From Capra hircus (taxonomy: Eukaryota; Chordata; Mammalia; Artiodactyla; Bovidae), in the NCBI RefSeq assembly GCF_001704415.2, contig NC_030814.1:74207121-74271120 (forward strand): a DNA stretch of 64,000 bases. Reading direction: 5' to 3'. The translations under genes were made by a program, and so were the position numbers. Below the pieces are notes generated by a model. That model did no database searches. It saw only the letters and a program-made list of their open reading frames with translations, and was not told where the DNA came from. Below, piece after piece: positions 44,376 to 56,644 of this stretch (positions are counted from its first letter, which is position 1; each line of letters begins with the position of its first letter).

Positions 44376-45780
44376 TCACCAGGTTACAGTAAAAAGCCAC
44401 AAATCATATGGACTTGTTTAGATGCAAACGATCCAATTAAGACCCCACATCCTTTTCCCAATAAAATGCCCCCATGTCACCCAGCCTCAGGTGTTTTGGT
44501 AGGTGTAGAATATCAGGTCTATTTAGTCTAAGTTTCTGTAGACAGAAGGGATATGAGTTTTCTTTCCTTATCCATTGCATTTCTTGAATCCAACTGCTAC
44601 CTCTTAAAAAAAAAAAAAATCCTCCTTAATATAGCTTGACAGAGGTCTGGCCAAGATCTTGTCTAAAAGAAATAGTGGTAATTCTCCCCACTCCCACCCT
44701 GGGATTCTGTGAAGCTGTGTACTGACTAAAACATCTTCTGTTTTGGGCCCCTTCCAGCTTGTGGCAAGTCAGGATTCCATGGGTAGCTTCAAGGTTACAG
44801 TTAAAAAACCTCCTCCATTCACTGTCTCTAATTGGCTCCTGACCAATCGCTCCCTTGAAATGATAGTTATTTCAATAAAGAATTTATGGCTTTTGGTGTG
44901 GAACAAAAGAAAAGCTGGAAAAAACAAAAATAAAACAAAAAAACCCTCTGCAGGCTCTTTCACTGAGCTCAACTAAGCATGTACCAGTTGAATCTAACAG
45001 AAAAAAAGAGTAGTACCGTCCTCAGGAAGCAAAGCAGCCTTTACCAGAGCCAGAAGGAAGACGGTGGTGGGAGGGCAGAGGGGAGGTTTGGCAACCAGCT
45101 CCTCATGTGGTCATTTTGAGACCACTGAGAAATATGCTGAAAGGAATTTTGATTATATATTTCATTCAAGAGTATTTGTATAGATTCACATAAATGGTTA
45201 TGTTACAGAACCAATATTCTGAAGAGAATCCTCTATTTAGGTCTCTTTCCCTGATTCTAAGCAGAACTGAAGGAAAATCTCTACAGAGACTGTAAAAACT
45301 CATTTGAACAAAAGTGGCTAAATGAGGTAATGGGCAGTTGTTCAGTAAAAACGCACTGTGAGAGAAGAAGGAAAAAAATCCCTGGCATAAAAATATTTTC
45401 ATTTAATAATTGGAAAAATGGAATGAAACACCTGCAGTTTATAAATCAAAGTTACCATATGGCATATAACATTTGCTAATAAATTCTTATAAGCACAACC
45501 CTAAAAATGAAGCCTTTTAAAAAAGTTTTGCTAGAGTGCAATATTGCTTTATATTAGTTTACTTCATCTATGGGTTTTTCCCCAAAACTTTAAGGTAATA
45601 GGTTATAAAATTATATTAAAGTTTATTTCAAACTCTAACTGTTACTAGTAATAAGAATAAGCAGCAGAGAAAATTAGTAGGCATGAATGATAGTGACAGA
45701 TTAAGAGCTGGGGCCTTAGAATAATCTTTGTAAATCTTGTCCTCAATTTCTCTTGATGCTCAGTTTTCTTTATTAAATTA
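44376..45780. other. Repeat-poor interval
   Basis: No gene recognised. An A run lies at about 44608-44619. Oppositely oriented CCAAT motifs (ATTGG 44831-44835, CCAAT 44843-44847) lie close together, and an AATAAA lies near 44875. Without a transcript these are only sequence matches. Confidence 0.45.
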
Positions 45781-46385
45781 TGACATTTTAAAAACTGTAT
45801 TGGAGTATAGTTGATTTATGGTGTTTTAGTTTCAGATGTACAGAAAGTGATTCAGTTATACACATACATATATCATTCTTTTTTTCAGATTCTTTACCCA
45901 TATAAGTTACTGCAGAATGCTGAGCAGAGTTCCCTGTGCTAAACAGTAGGTCCTTGCCAATTATCTGTTTTGTATACAGTAGTGAGTTTATGTGAATTCC
46001 AATTTCCTAATTTATCCCAATCCCCAATCTTTCTCCTTTGGTAGTCATAGGTTTGTTTTCAAGATCTGTGAGTCAGTTTCTATGGATTTTCTATGAGTTG
46101 CATTCTGAAAATATATTCATTTGTATTTTTTAAAATAGTTTCCCAATATAAATGATATCATGTGATATTTGATATGGTATCATATCAAAGTAAGTCTGAC
46201 TTCACTGCGTATGATAAAGATAATCTCTAGCTCCATCCGTGTTGCTGCAGATGACATTATTTCATTTTTTATGACTGAGCAGTATCCCATTATATATATG
46301 TGCCACATATCCATTCATCTCCTGATGGACATTTAGGTTATCTCCATGTCTTGACTATTGTAAATAGTGTTCTGAACATTGTGAT
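45781..46385 (-). mobile_element. L1 LINE 3' UTR fragment
   Basis: Antisense L1 3' UTR with TGTATTGGAGTATAGTTGAT, TTTAGTTTCAGATGTACAG, TGCTAAACAGTAGGTCCTTG, CTCTAGCTCCATCCGTGTTG and TATGACTGAGCAGTATCCC. It breaks at about 46385 near the ORF2 end. Confidence 0.85.
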
Positions 46386-46494
46386 TGATGCTCAGTTTTC
46401 AATTAATTCTTTGGGATTGATGGAAGCAGTAGTTTGTTAATTGCAAGCTAGCCATAGCAAGCGTCTTTTCATTTTTAAACACTACCTTGTTGAA

Positions 46495-46702
46495 GGACTT
46501 CCCTGGTGGCTCAGACGGTAAAACGTCTGCCTACAATGTGGGAGACCTGGGTTCAATCCCTGGGTTGGGAAGATCCCCTGGAGAAGGCAATGGCAACCCA
46601 CTCCGGTACTCTTGCCTGGAGAATCCCATGGATGGAGGAACCTGGTAGGCTACAGTCCATGGGGTCGCAGAGAGTTGGACACGACTGAGTGACTTCACCT
46701 TC
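46495..46702 (+). mobile_element. Bov-tA SINE, young-looking
   Basis: GGACTTCCCTGGTGGCTCAG, B-box-like GGGTTCAATCCC and GAGAGTTGGACACGACTGAG. TSD ACCTTGTTGAA (46484-46494) and ACCTCGTTGAA (46703-46713) differ once. Confidence 0.95.
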
Positions 46703-46713
46703 ACCTCGTTGAA

Positions 46714-47162
46714 AGTTTAAGTATCAAATACTTCCAGTTGTCCAAAGAGCTCTGGAAGCCAAATTCAGGGCAAAAAATCTTTATTATAAGTAGTTGCACT
46801 TATAAAACATTAAGTCCACTTTTTACTGTGTCAGTAAACTTATGAGTCATTTACTGTTAAGCAACTGAGTGTAATGCCACTGTTTTAGGTTGAAAGAAAA
46901 CTTCTGCAGAGGTATTTTTGAAAATTGATAAACCAGATTTGGTTAAAAATGAGATATTTAAGGTAGTGAAATATATGCTTCCAATCTGCTGGGTATCTGG
47001 CAGCAATCTATTTCTTATAAAAGTCATATTATAGAGAAAATATTTACAAAAATACATGGTAAAAAGTGAAAACTTAATGTATAAAAGGTTGGCATTGTAC
47101 AGAAATTAATAGACATTGGCCTAGAAATGTTAAACATATTTTTTTCATTTGTACATGGGTAA
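46714..47162. other. Unassigned interval
   Basis: AT-rich DNA, no gene or element seen. Confidence 0.45.
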
Positions 47163-47341
47163 TTGGGGGCAAGAGGAGAAGGGGACGACAGAGGATGAGA
47201 TGGCTGGATGGCATCACTGACTGGATGGACGTGAGTCTGACTGAACTCTGGGAGTTGGTGATAGAAAGGGAGGCCTGGCATGCTGCAATTCATGGGGTCG
47301 CAAAGAGTCAGACATGACTGAGCGACTGAACTGAACTGAAA
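47163..47341 (+). mobile_element. BovB LINE 3' end, 0.18 kb
   Basis: TTGGGGGCAAGAGGAGAAGG through GGATGAGATGGCTGGATGGC to GCGACTGAACTGAACTGAA. It is a severely 5'-truncated copy without an evident TSD. Confidence 0.9.
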
Positions 47342-48379
47342 TGAATGCACTGTATTAAATACGTAAAGTCTTATCTACATGGGTTTGATTACAGAAACTA
47401 AAAATATTCTCTAAATTTAAAAAAAGGTAATAAAACTTAAAAGGTTACACTGATAATATTTCAGACAAAACTATTCACTGTGACACAAAATTTTTCATCT
47501 CTAAATTCAGTTTGACATTAAATAAAGCCAACATCAACCTTGTAGTGAGCTATTAGTTTACATGCATGCAATTTGAATATGGTACAGATAACTTACTGTG
47601 AACAAATTTTTGGTGGAATTAATGCCTTTCTCACAAAACATTTTCAAATTAAAAATAGGGTTTTCCATTTATTTGTATACAACTTTTATGTGTCTTTTTT
47701 TCTGCCTATTCTTTAGCCAAATTGTGCAAAGTGTAACTGTTGACTCAACATATTTACTGTTTTAATGAAATAAATCAGAATTCTTCCTGTTCTATTTGAT
47801 GTAATATAATGGATCCAAAAAATTAAAATTAAGATTTTCAAGGATATTTAGACCTTTTACATACTTATTTTGAAGTATTTTCTTTTTACTCTGAGCCAAT
47901 AACTATTACCTTAATTTTGCCCTCATTTTCTATTTCTCTTCTGAATCTTTTTCTATAAAATAGGTTAAGTAAGAATTCACAAACTCCCTCCTTTTAAAAC
48001 TGATGTTTATTTTGTTTTCAGATAATAGTAATGGAAACACAATTGTTTAATGAATAGTTTCTTTTTCATATGAAACATCAAAATACTAGAGGCAGTTATT
48101 TTCTCACCACTTTAAAAATATGCTTATACCCACAATTTCAAGTATGTCACTAGAGCTCTGAATGACCATAGGAAATCATGGAAATTATGTTTAACTTAAA
48201 CTCCAATAATGTCAATTTCAATAGATCTCAACCTAATGACACCCTGATTCCTGCAGTGTTAGCTGTCACCTCCAAAGTATCATGCAATTTTCTGTTTCAA
48301 GAAAATGATGTAAAGATTTGAATAAATTTACTTTAAAACAAATAAATACAAATATTCTAATATCTTGCACTCCTTCAGC
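47342..48379. other. Repeat-poor interval
   Basis: About 1 kb of AT-rich DNA with no recognised gene or repeat. Confidence 0.5.
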
Positions 48380-48592
48380 TTAGAAAGTGGAATCACTCCG
48401 TCATGTCTGACTTTTTGTGACCCCATGGATTGTAACCTACCAGGCTTCTCCATGCTTGGAATTTTCCAGGCAAGAGTGCTAGAGTGGATTGCCATTTCCT
48501 TCTCCAGGGGATCTTCCTGACCCCAGGATTGAATCTGGGCCTCCCACATTGTAAGCAGGCACTTTTACCGTGTGAGCCACCAGGGAAAGTAG
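48380..48592 (-). mobile_element. Bov-tA SINE
   Basis: Antisense copy: TCATGTCTGACTTTTTGTGA, GAATTTTCCAGGCAAGAGTG, then the head complement CTGGGCCTCCCACATTGTAA and GTGAGCCACCAGGGAAAG. Confidence 0.9.
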
Positions 48593-48689
48593 AAGAACTC
48601 TTTGTAAATTGAACCTTCCAAAAGGACAATGTAATACATTAAAATCTCCCTAAAGTACCCTGAGCGACTATTTGCTTTCTTTTATAAAA

Positions 48690-50138
48690 CAAAATTTTTG
48701 TTGTATAGTTGCTTTACGATGTGTTAGTTTCTGTTGTATGGCAAAGTGAGTCAGCTGTAATTATACAGGCTTTCTCTCTCTCTCTCTCTTTTTTTTTTAA
48801 AATTTCCTTTCCATTTAGGTCACCACAGAGGTCTGAGTAGAGTTTCCTGTGGTATACAGTAGGTTCTTATAAGTTATCTATTCCATACATGATATTGTGT
48901 ATACATCAGTCCCAATCTCCCAATTCATCCCACCCTCCCTTTCCCCCCTTGGCTCCCATAGATTTGTTTTCTATGTCTGTGTCTCTATTTCTGCTTTGCA
49001 GATAGGTTCATATGTACCAGTTTCTCAGATCCACATATCTTGGATAATATACAATATTTATTTATCACTTTCTGCCTGACTTCACTCTGCATGACAATCT
49101 CTAGGTCCACCCACAATTTTGCAAATGGCACAATTCCATTCCTTTTTATGGCTGAATAATAACCATGGGATTTCCAAGGCAAGAATACTGGAGTGGATTG
49201 TCATTTCCTTCTCCAGGGGATCTTCCCAACCCAGGGATACTATTCCATTGTCTGTACCTACCACATGTTCTTTATCCATCCCTCTGTTCATGAACATTTG
49301 GGTTGCTTCCATATTCTGGCTAATATAAAGAGTGCTGCAATGAACATTGGGTTGCATATAGCTTTTCAAATGACAGTTTTCTCTGGGTATGTACCCAGGA
49401 GTGGAATTGCTGGGACATATGTTAGTTCTATGTTTAGTTTTTTTAAGGAACTTCCATACTGTTCTCCATAATGGTTGTATCAATTGACATCCCCACCAAC
49501 AGAGTAGGAGGATTTCTCTTTTGCCACGCCCTCTGCAACATCTATTGTTTGTAGATTTTTTTGATGATGGCCATTCTGGCTGAGGTGATACCTCATTGTG
49601 TAACTTTTTATTTGCATTTCTCTAATAATAGGTGATGTTGAGCATTTTTTCATCTGCCTTTTGGACATCTGTATGTCTATTTATGTTGTCCATACATTTT
49701 TTGATTGGGTTGTTTGATTTTTTGATATTGAGCTGCATGAGCTGTTTATTTTGGAAAATAATCCATTTTCAGTTACTTTGTTTGCAAATCTTTCCCCCCA
49801 TTCTGAGGGTTGTCTTTTAGTCTCATTTATGGTGTTTATTGCTGTTCAAAAACTTCTAAGTTTAATTAGATCCCATTTGTTAATTTTTGTTTTTATTTTC
49901 ATTACTCTAGGAAGTGAGTAAAAAAATAAATAAAAAAAGATCTTGCTGTGATTTATGTCACAAAGTGTTCTACCTATATTTTCCTCTAGGAGTTTTATAG
50001 TCTATAGCTCTGCATTTAGGGGTTTAAACCATTTTGAGCTTACGTTTATGTATGGAGTTTGGAGTGTTATAATTTCACTTTTTACATGTAGTTATCCAGT
50101 TTTTCTAGCACCACTTAATGCAGAGACAACTGTTTGCT
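48690..50138 (-). mobile_element. L1 LINE, 5'-truncated, 1.45 kb
   Basis: Antisense 3' UTR and ORF2 end: GTTGTATAGTTGCTTTACGA, CACCACAGAGGTCTGAGTAG, TTCATCCCACCCTCCCTTTC, TTGGGTTGCTTCCATATTCT, GTTGTCTTTTAGTCTCATTT and TAGCACCACTTAATGCAGAG. A CT microsatellite lies at about 48773-48790. A SINE fragment interrupts it at 49161-49238. The ORF2 frames are broken. Confidence 0.9.
49161..49238 (-). mobile_element. Internal Bov-tA fragment inside L1
   Basis: ACCATGGGATTTCCAAGGCA to TCTTCCCAACCCAGGGATA is the middle of an antisense Bov-tA. The host L1 breaks after GGCTGAATAATA and resumes at CTATTCCATTG. Both the SINE's 3' tail and its head are missing. Confidence 0.85.
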
Positions 50139-51589
50139 TTCTAATGTATTTTAACTTCTTTTTAAAAATTATCATAGAAGGAAATACAAGATTTGCTTTA
50201 TTTTAATTTTAATGAGAAAATTTTGTATAAATCATATAAATGAGCTTATCAGAGGTAAAGATACATTTCAAAGTAATTGGGTGAATATTTCTTGAGATTA
50301 AACCAAACATATAACCCTAGTAATGACCTTAAATCTAAAACAAATAAGCAAAATTAACGAGGTCAACTTTTATATCTCAGTGGCAAGCATGTCATCTATG
50401 TAGAATTACATGTCAAACTGAGGAAACAAAACATATTTGTTATTAGACTGACCACCCATTGATGAATTTGATAAGAATGTTCTTTAGGGGGGACAAAAGT
50501 ACTGATTCACTTTTTTTCATGGTGAAGTAAAGAGGTTGAAAAATTCTTTCTTCAGACAGTGAGTATAAAACTGCCCAGAACTGTCAAAAACAACTTGCTT
50601 AAATGCTAGAGAAATAGATAATATATGTACAACAAACCAAAGACTTTTTATTTATGAAAACTGCTAAACATTGGATAGGAACAGTGGGAGTATATGACAC
50701 TTGTGTTGGCAGTGCTCCTAAACACACCTCATGTCTTGTGGAAAGTAGTTCAACCAGGATACAGCAGATCATGAAAATTAATAGTCAAACTGCTGCTACT
50801 GCAGGTGGTTACCTTGAAATAAAGCCTCATCAATTAAAGTGTGAAGTCAGTACCAAGCAAACATGGAGGGCCAGCAGATCTTGTAGTTTTAGGTTTTGGT
50901 CCTTTCAGGACAAGCAAATGACTGACAGCAAGATCGTTTTCCAGGGAGTCAAGAGTTAAAGAGCTGATAAGGTCTCTATACAGGCTGACCTAAGGCTGGG
51001 CTAATGCAGTGCAGAGACAAGGATGTGGGAATGGGGAAGGGCAAGCCACCATGCATCACTGTCCAAAGGAACCTGTGCACATGTACGGAGGAGAGGTGAA
51101 GAGAGCATGGCATAAAATCACAGTCAGAGCAGACCTGAAAATGATTTAAACTTTTAATGTGTAACTTGAGCCACACAGAGATCCATCAAAAGAGAGTGGA
51201 AGACATACTGGCTGAGTATGCTTGAGCAGAATTTCTGATCAATCTTTCAGTGAATACAAAGTTGTGCAGACACAGAAGTAACTTCTAGGGATCCAGGTTT
51301 AAAATTTAAAAATGCAACTGTAAAAACAACAAAAAATTCACACTGATGGAAAAAAAAATTTCAGGGATTTAATCCAGAGAAGTTCCTAAGCAAGCAAGCA
51401 AATCAAATCAAAACAAACACAGCGTTTAGTAAGAAAATATCCAAATCCAAATTACTAAATTCCATTATATAAAATGACCAATATTCTATAAAAATTTTAC
51501 AAGACAATGAAAGAAATTTAAAAAACATAATTCATACTCAGAAAAAATGATCTCCAGTTATTGGACAAAGATTGAAAATTAGAAATTAT
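50139..51589. other. Repeat-poor interval
   Basis: No gene recognised. A 101-codon plus frame (50654-50959) has no known domain. ATGACCAATATTCTATAAAA and TACAAGACAATGAAAGAAAT near 51475-51515 weakly recall an old L1 5' region, too weak to call. Confidence 0.4.
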
Positions 51590-51617
51590 CCGTATTTTCA
51601 CAGATCAGGTCAGGAAA

Positions 51618-52049
51618 TGTCAGGGGAGTGTGTAATTTCCCCAGTCCTGTCTTATCACAACAAAAATTTGAAGCAATGGATGTTAATTGTCACAGCTCTA
51701 GGACAGATCAGTGTTACAGCTCTGTATTACAGCTCAGTTTTATTTAGAAAAGAAAGGAAAATACATCCTCAAGGCATGAGGGCATGTGGATGCAAAAGAC
51801 GTGAAGAGAAGAGAGAATGAGTACCCCAAAGAGAGAACCCCAGCCCTATTGCTCCTCTCTTTACGTCTTTTCTCCTCCCCCCCGGGCCTACCCTATGTAA
51901 ACTGGGCTAGCCAGGAGTACTGTTTGTTCTCCCTGAGGTCCTCACCCGGTCCTGAGACCTTCCTTTGTTCTATTTTCCCAGGCTTTCCCTTCCTTGTCTT
52001 TTAGCCACCGCCATTCTGGACTCCTTTTTCCTATTCTACCTACCTAACA
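51618..52049 (-). mobile_element. Probable solo LTR of an endogenous retrovirus
   Basis: On the minus strand the 432-bp element starts TGTTAGGTAGG and ends CCCCTGACA, giving TG...CA ends with a short inverted repeat. An AATAAA signal on the minus strand lies near 51744-51749, in the 3' third as expected for the R region. The segment has a pyrimidine-rich GC patch at about 51868-51890. No gag, pol or env coding sequence adjoins it, so it is a solo LTR. The family was not identified. Confidence 0.6.
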
Positions 52050-52125
52050 GGAAGCAACAGTTAGAAATGGACATGGAACAATAGACTGGTTCCAAATAGG
52101 AAAAGGAGTACGTCAAGGCTGTATA

Positions 52126-52554
52126 TTGTCACCCTGCTTACTTAACTTATATGCAAAGTACATCATGAGAAACGCTGGGCTGGATGAAGCACAAGATGGA
52201 ATCAAGATTGCTGGGAGAAATATCAGTAACCTCAGATATGCAGATGACACCACCCTTATGGCAGAAAGTGAAGAAAAACTAAAGAGCCTCTTGATGAAAG
52301 TGAAAGAGGAGAGTGAAAAAGTTGGCTTAAAGCTCAACATTCAGAAAACTAAGATCATGGCATCTGGTCCCATCACTTCATGGCAAATAGATGGGGAAAC
52401 AGTGGGAACAGTGGAAACAGTGTCAGACTTTATTTTGGGGGGCTCCAAAATCACTGCAGATGATGACTGCAGCAATGAACTTAAAAGACGCTTACTCCTT
52501 GGGAGAAAAGTTATGACGGCAGAGACATTACTTTGCCAGCAAAGGTCTGTCTAG
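52126..52554 (+). pseudogene. BovB reverse transcriptase fragment (pseudogene)
   Basis: A 142-codon open frame starting within SPCLLNLYAKYIMRNAGL, with the catalytic RYADDTTLMAE (YADD at 52237-52248), KVGLKLNIQKTKIMASGPIT and LKRRLLLGRKVM. It ends at TAG after an internal deletion near 52517 that removes the usual NLDSIFKSRDITL codons in part. C-terminal homology continues out of frame to about 52980. Confidence 0.9.
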
Positions 52555-53005
52555 TCAAAGCTATGTTTTTTCCAGTAGTCATGTATGGATGTGAGAGCTG
52601 GACTATAAAGAAAGCTGAGTGCTGAAGAATTGATGCTTTTAAACTGTGGTGTTGGAGAAGACTCTTGAGAGTCCCTTGAACTTCAAGGAAATCTAACCAG
52701 TCCATCCTAAAGGAAATCAGTCCTGAATATTCACTGGAGGAACTGATGTTGAAGCTGAAACTCCAATACTTTGGCCATCTGATGCAAAGAGCTGACTCAT
52801 ATGAAAAGTCCCTAATACCGGGAAAGATTGAAGGCAGGAGGCAAAGGGGATGACCTAGGATGAGATAGTTGGATGGCATCACCAACTCAATGGACATGAG
52901 TTTGAGTAAACTCCAGGAGTTGGTGATGGACAGGGAGGCCTGACGTGCTGCAGTCCATGGGGTTGCAAAGAGTCAGACATAACTGAGCAACTGAACTGAC
53001 CTGAA

Positions 53006-55004
53006 GTCAAAGAACAGAGACAATTCTATTTAAAGATTTAAAGGGAAGTGTGGAGACAATGACTCAAATAATAAATATCAAAAAAGGACAGGTATAAAAA
53101 CAAATCAAGTGAAAAAGCTTACAAATTGGTTAACAAGCTTACAATAACCAATGAAGCAAAACCTGTAGATCATCCACCTGGCACATTCTACAAGACAAAA
53201 AAAAAAAAATGTAATGAGCATAACTATAACAACTATCCATATAAGCTATATAAAAGTGAAAAGCTAAAATTAGTATATTAGGTATTTTTTTGAGGAGAAC
53301 AAGATTGAAAATCCATTGATTCATAAAGATGTGTTATGAGTCTGCTACTAAAAGAACAGAATCCAATTGAAAATGGTTATTTGAATTAATCAATCTCACA
53401 GGTTTATATTACCAGCTCTACCTTCTACAAAGTTCTAATTTAGTCAGGAAACCAGAAACAGCGGATTGCATTTATTTCTGTTAAGAAATTCAGCAACAAA
53501 AATCAATGTGAGATCCAGTTAAAGAAATAGCGTAATAGTGACTGTTAAGAGAGTTGGAGGAGAATTTCTATAGGCTTTGTGATCAGGAAAGAAAAGTGGT
53601 GCATGAGGCCGCTTTCCAGATTGTGAGTTAGCCACAGCCTCTTATAGGGTCAATATAGCTGATTAATATAAGGTTATATTTTAGGGAAATGGTGGACCAA
53701 AGTCTTGAAAAGTAGGTTATTGTTAAAGAGTTGAAGGCTAGTCTGAGAAATCAGGACCTAGGATTCTTTTATTCAGCTTCTCAAAGAGCACCGTTGGTTT
53801 CTCATTGCTAAATGCAAAAAACTAAACCTTGAAAAGTCAATGTGGTGGTCATTCATGTAAAGATGAATTGGAGAGACAGGATATTGGAAGCAAAAAGAAG
53901 ATTTCAGAGTAAGATAATTTAGGAACAGACAGACAGTTGGTGTCACAGGAAGCATGTTGATCACTTCCAGGCCCCCCAAATCAAACCAAATGTTAAGCTT
54001 CATTTTTTATGAACATGAACATCCCAAACTGTGACAGGTTTACATGCATAATTGAAAAGCCTGTGACCTCTGACTCAACTCAACTCATTCTTCAGTGGCT
54101 TTGCATTTTTTTCTCATCTTACAAGCTTTATGAAATATGTATTTTTTAAGAAATTTACTTTCATATGTCTTCTAACAATGTAATTAAAGTGCAGCTCAGC
54201 TGTAATTTATATTTTTAAATACTATACACTGACATAAAAATGTTATACATAGCACCATCTGTTGGCTAAGGTATCTTTAACAACTGAAAAATATTTTATG
54301 CTAATTAGATTAGAATATCATTAAGAAATTAGAACAGAGAACAGGAAAACAGCTTTAATTTAGATTAGAGAAAGGATGAACTCCTGTATGTGGTCACTGA
54401 CTAGAAATGAAGGCTGATAATTCAGATTATGTTGATCTCTACAAATACTAATAGCATCAATTATGACAAATTGGCCTAGTAATGATTTACTTTAATCGGA
54501 AATGATTTAAATGACAAAAAGGAGCCATAATCCATTTAAACATACAGATCTCACAAATATGAACAGTGAATGTAGTCAGTTTGAAGGTGAAACATAATGT
54601 ACAAAAAAGTCTTATGATATAGCAGCATCTTTTTAGATGCAGTTAGAAGATGAAAGGAAACAAATAGTGTATGTCTTGTATATATCTCCTTCCTTCAGTT
54701 TATGAATAAGCAAAAATGTAATATGTATTAAAATGCAGTAAGGTAGGGAGAAATTTTAGTAATATTTTACTTGTATATTCTTGGGAATTCAGGAATAGAA
54801 TGAATCTGTTATTTTCTCAATATTTATCTCTATGTAGATATTTATAACAAGGATATAGACAGATTCCGCTTTGTGTTTGTTTTGGCTTTTCTCGGTTTTT
54901 TTTTTTTTTTTCCTATTGCCATTAAGAAGTTCCAGAAAGTAAAAATTAACAAGAAATTCAAGTGTACTAATTTCAAATGTTGTTTTTTCCCTATGCAATC
55001 CACT
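53006..55004. other. Long repeat-poor interval
   Basis: Two kilobases with no recognised gene or transposon, apart from a T run at about 54896-54912 and an A run at about 53197-53209. Frames up to 76 codons have no known domain. TAAT-rich motifs (for example TGCTAATTAGATTAGAATAT at 54299-54318) are frequent. Confidence 0.5.
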
Positions 55005-55200
55005 CTATCAACAAATCAACAAGTATCAATAGAGTTTCATGACCGAATACTAGGCAATCTCTGTCTTTAAGCAGCATACATCTTAAATTATAAGACATTC
55101 ACATAAATAACAATAGAGATAAATATAGACAAAAGAGTATTATGATTTTAATATGTGATGAATTTTCAAGGCAATAAATGATAATGTTGTTCAAAGTAAA
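55005..55200 (-). mobile_element. L2-like 3' end fragment (weak)
   Basis: ATCAACAAGTATCAATAGAG, GAATACTAGGCAATCTCTGT and AAGCAGCATACATCTTAAAT loosely follow the antisense L2 terminus. Confidence 0.35.
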
Positions 55201-55499
55201 GGGTTATTTTAGATCTAAAGTGGCAGATAAGACTTAATTATTTTCTCTCTTGCTCCTTTCGTGCTTATTCAGTAACCACTTAACTCCATCCCATAGACTT
55301 AATTGCTTTTTGCTAAATAAGGCTTTCACAGTTCTGTGTGTTTTTACCAGTCAGTCTCTCTTTCTGGGAATGTTCATTCTTTCTTGGGTAGATAGACTTC
55401 AGTAGTCATCTCAACATGTTTTTCCAAGTGCTGTATTAAATAACCTCTGATTATTTCCCTTCAATTCTCATCTATTACTCAAGTTTATGATTAGCTCTA

Positions 55500-55790
55500 T
55501 TCATGCTGAACTATCTTAAGTTCCTAGAACATCTTAAATTCTCTTTTCTACATGTTTGAATATGCTGTTTGCCTATCTGCATGGCTTTCTTTTTCAGCAC
55601 ATCTCATCATTACTTCAAATTCATCCTTCACCTCTCAGATTAGAAATTTTGTTATGTTTTCAAGCTCTCCCTGATTTTCCAATATGAGCTGAGTTCTTTT
55701 CAACTGCTCTATGTACTTCGGTGTTTTAGTATTTACTACAACCATATTGTAAGTTCTCGCTTCCTCTCTAGCCTATAATTTCTAGATCTT
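55500..55790 (+). mobile_element. L2 LINE fragment (probable)
   Basis: CATGCTGAACTATC, GCTGTTTGCCTATCTGCATG, CTTCAAATTCATCCTTCACC and AGCTCTCCCTGATTTTCC keep the order of the L2 3' region. Diverged. Confidence 0.5.
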
Positions 55791-56640
55791 CTTCAAGTCT
55801 ATATACATTCAATTATACTTCAATAAAAAGTAAATTTTAAAAAAGATTATATAGAGACCTTACCAGATAGTACAACTTATGATATTAATATATAGTGTTG
55901 GCACAATAGATACTTGAAAGTAAATGAATATATGAATGAGTGATCTCTCTTTCATGGAAAGCAGTGTTAGTTCTTTCCCGTTATGTTTCCAAAGACTGTT
56001 TGTTTAACTCTGCTTATCACAGTTACTATATTTATCTTAAAGAGCTATTTATTCCTCTTTAGGTACAAGGGACTGTCTCTGCAGTTCCAAACCTTGTCAT
56101 AGTGGAATATAGGGTATGCCTTAAGTAAATGTCTGTTACTATAGTAATTATGATTGTAAAAGGGGATTAGAATTGGTAAAAGATCTAGAAAATGAATATG
56201 ATATGGTTTATTCTGCTGCAAATTAACTGTGAACAAAATTAATATTTCTTATCAAACAAAATCCAAAACTTTGTTTCTCTACATAATATTTTAGAGCTAC
56301 TTCTCTTGTTCACGTTTTCTTAAGGGGATATCAGAACATATACTTGATATATATGGGAAAAAAACTCTTTATTGTGAGACTTGCTACTATTACATTTTAT
56401 TTCTATGATTTTAAATTTACTATGGCTGTGAACATGAATATAAAGGGCATGAGACCTTTGAACTGATTTTATGCACTAGAATAAAAATTTGTAGCAGTTT
56501 TACCAGAACCTTAAACATGGTTTTTTGGTTTTTGTTTTTTTTTGTTTTTTGTTTTTTTTTGTTTTTTAATTTTAAAATCTTGAGTCATTCTATAGCCTGG
56601 AAAAAAAGAACAAATATATATATTTGGAAAATATATATCT
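55791..56640. other. Repeat-poor interval, T-rich end
   Basis: No gene seen. A low-complexity T/G stretch (TTTTTTGGTTTTTG type) spans about 56521-56568, followed by short AT repeats. Confidence 0.5.
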
Positions 56641-56644
56641 ATAT

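Larger units (their letters stand above)
51590..53005 (+). mobile_element. BovB LINE split by a solo LTR
   Basis: The main part (52050-53005) starts GGAAGCAACAGTTAGAAATG and ends GCAACTGAACTGACCTGAAG. Immediately left of the LTR, 51606-51616 reads CAGGTCAGGAA, the bases that precede GCAACAG in BovB. The duplicated GGAAA (51613-51617) and GGAAG (52050-52054) are consistent with an LTR insertion TSD. Sequence further left than about 51590 no longer matches. Confidence 0.8.

Noticed and set aside
51618..52049. A full endogenous provirus around the LTR
   Set aside because: No second LTR and no gag, pol or env homology was seen on either side; BovB flanks it directly with a short TSD.
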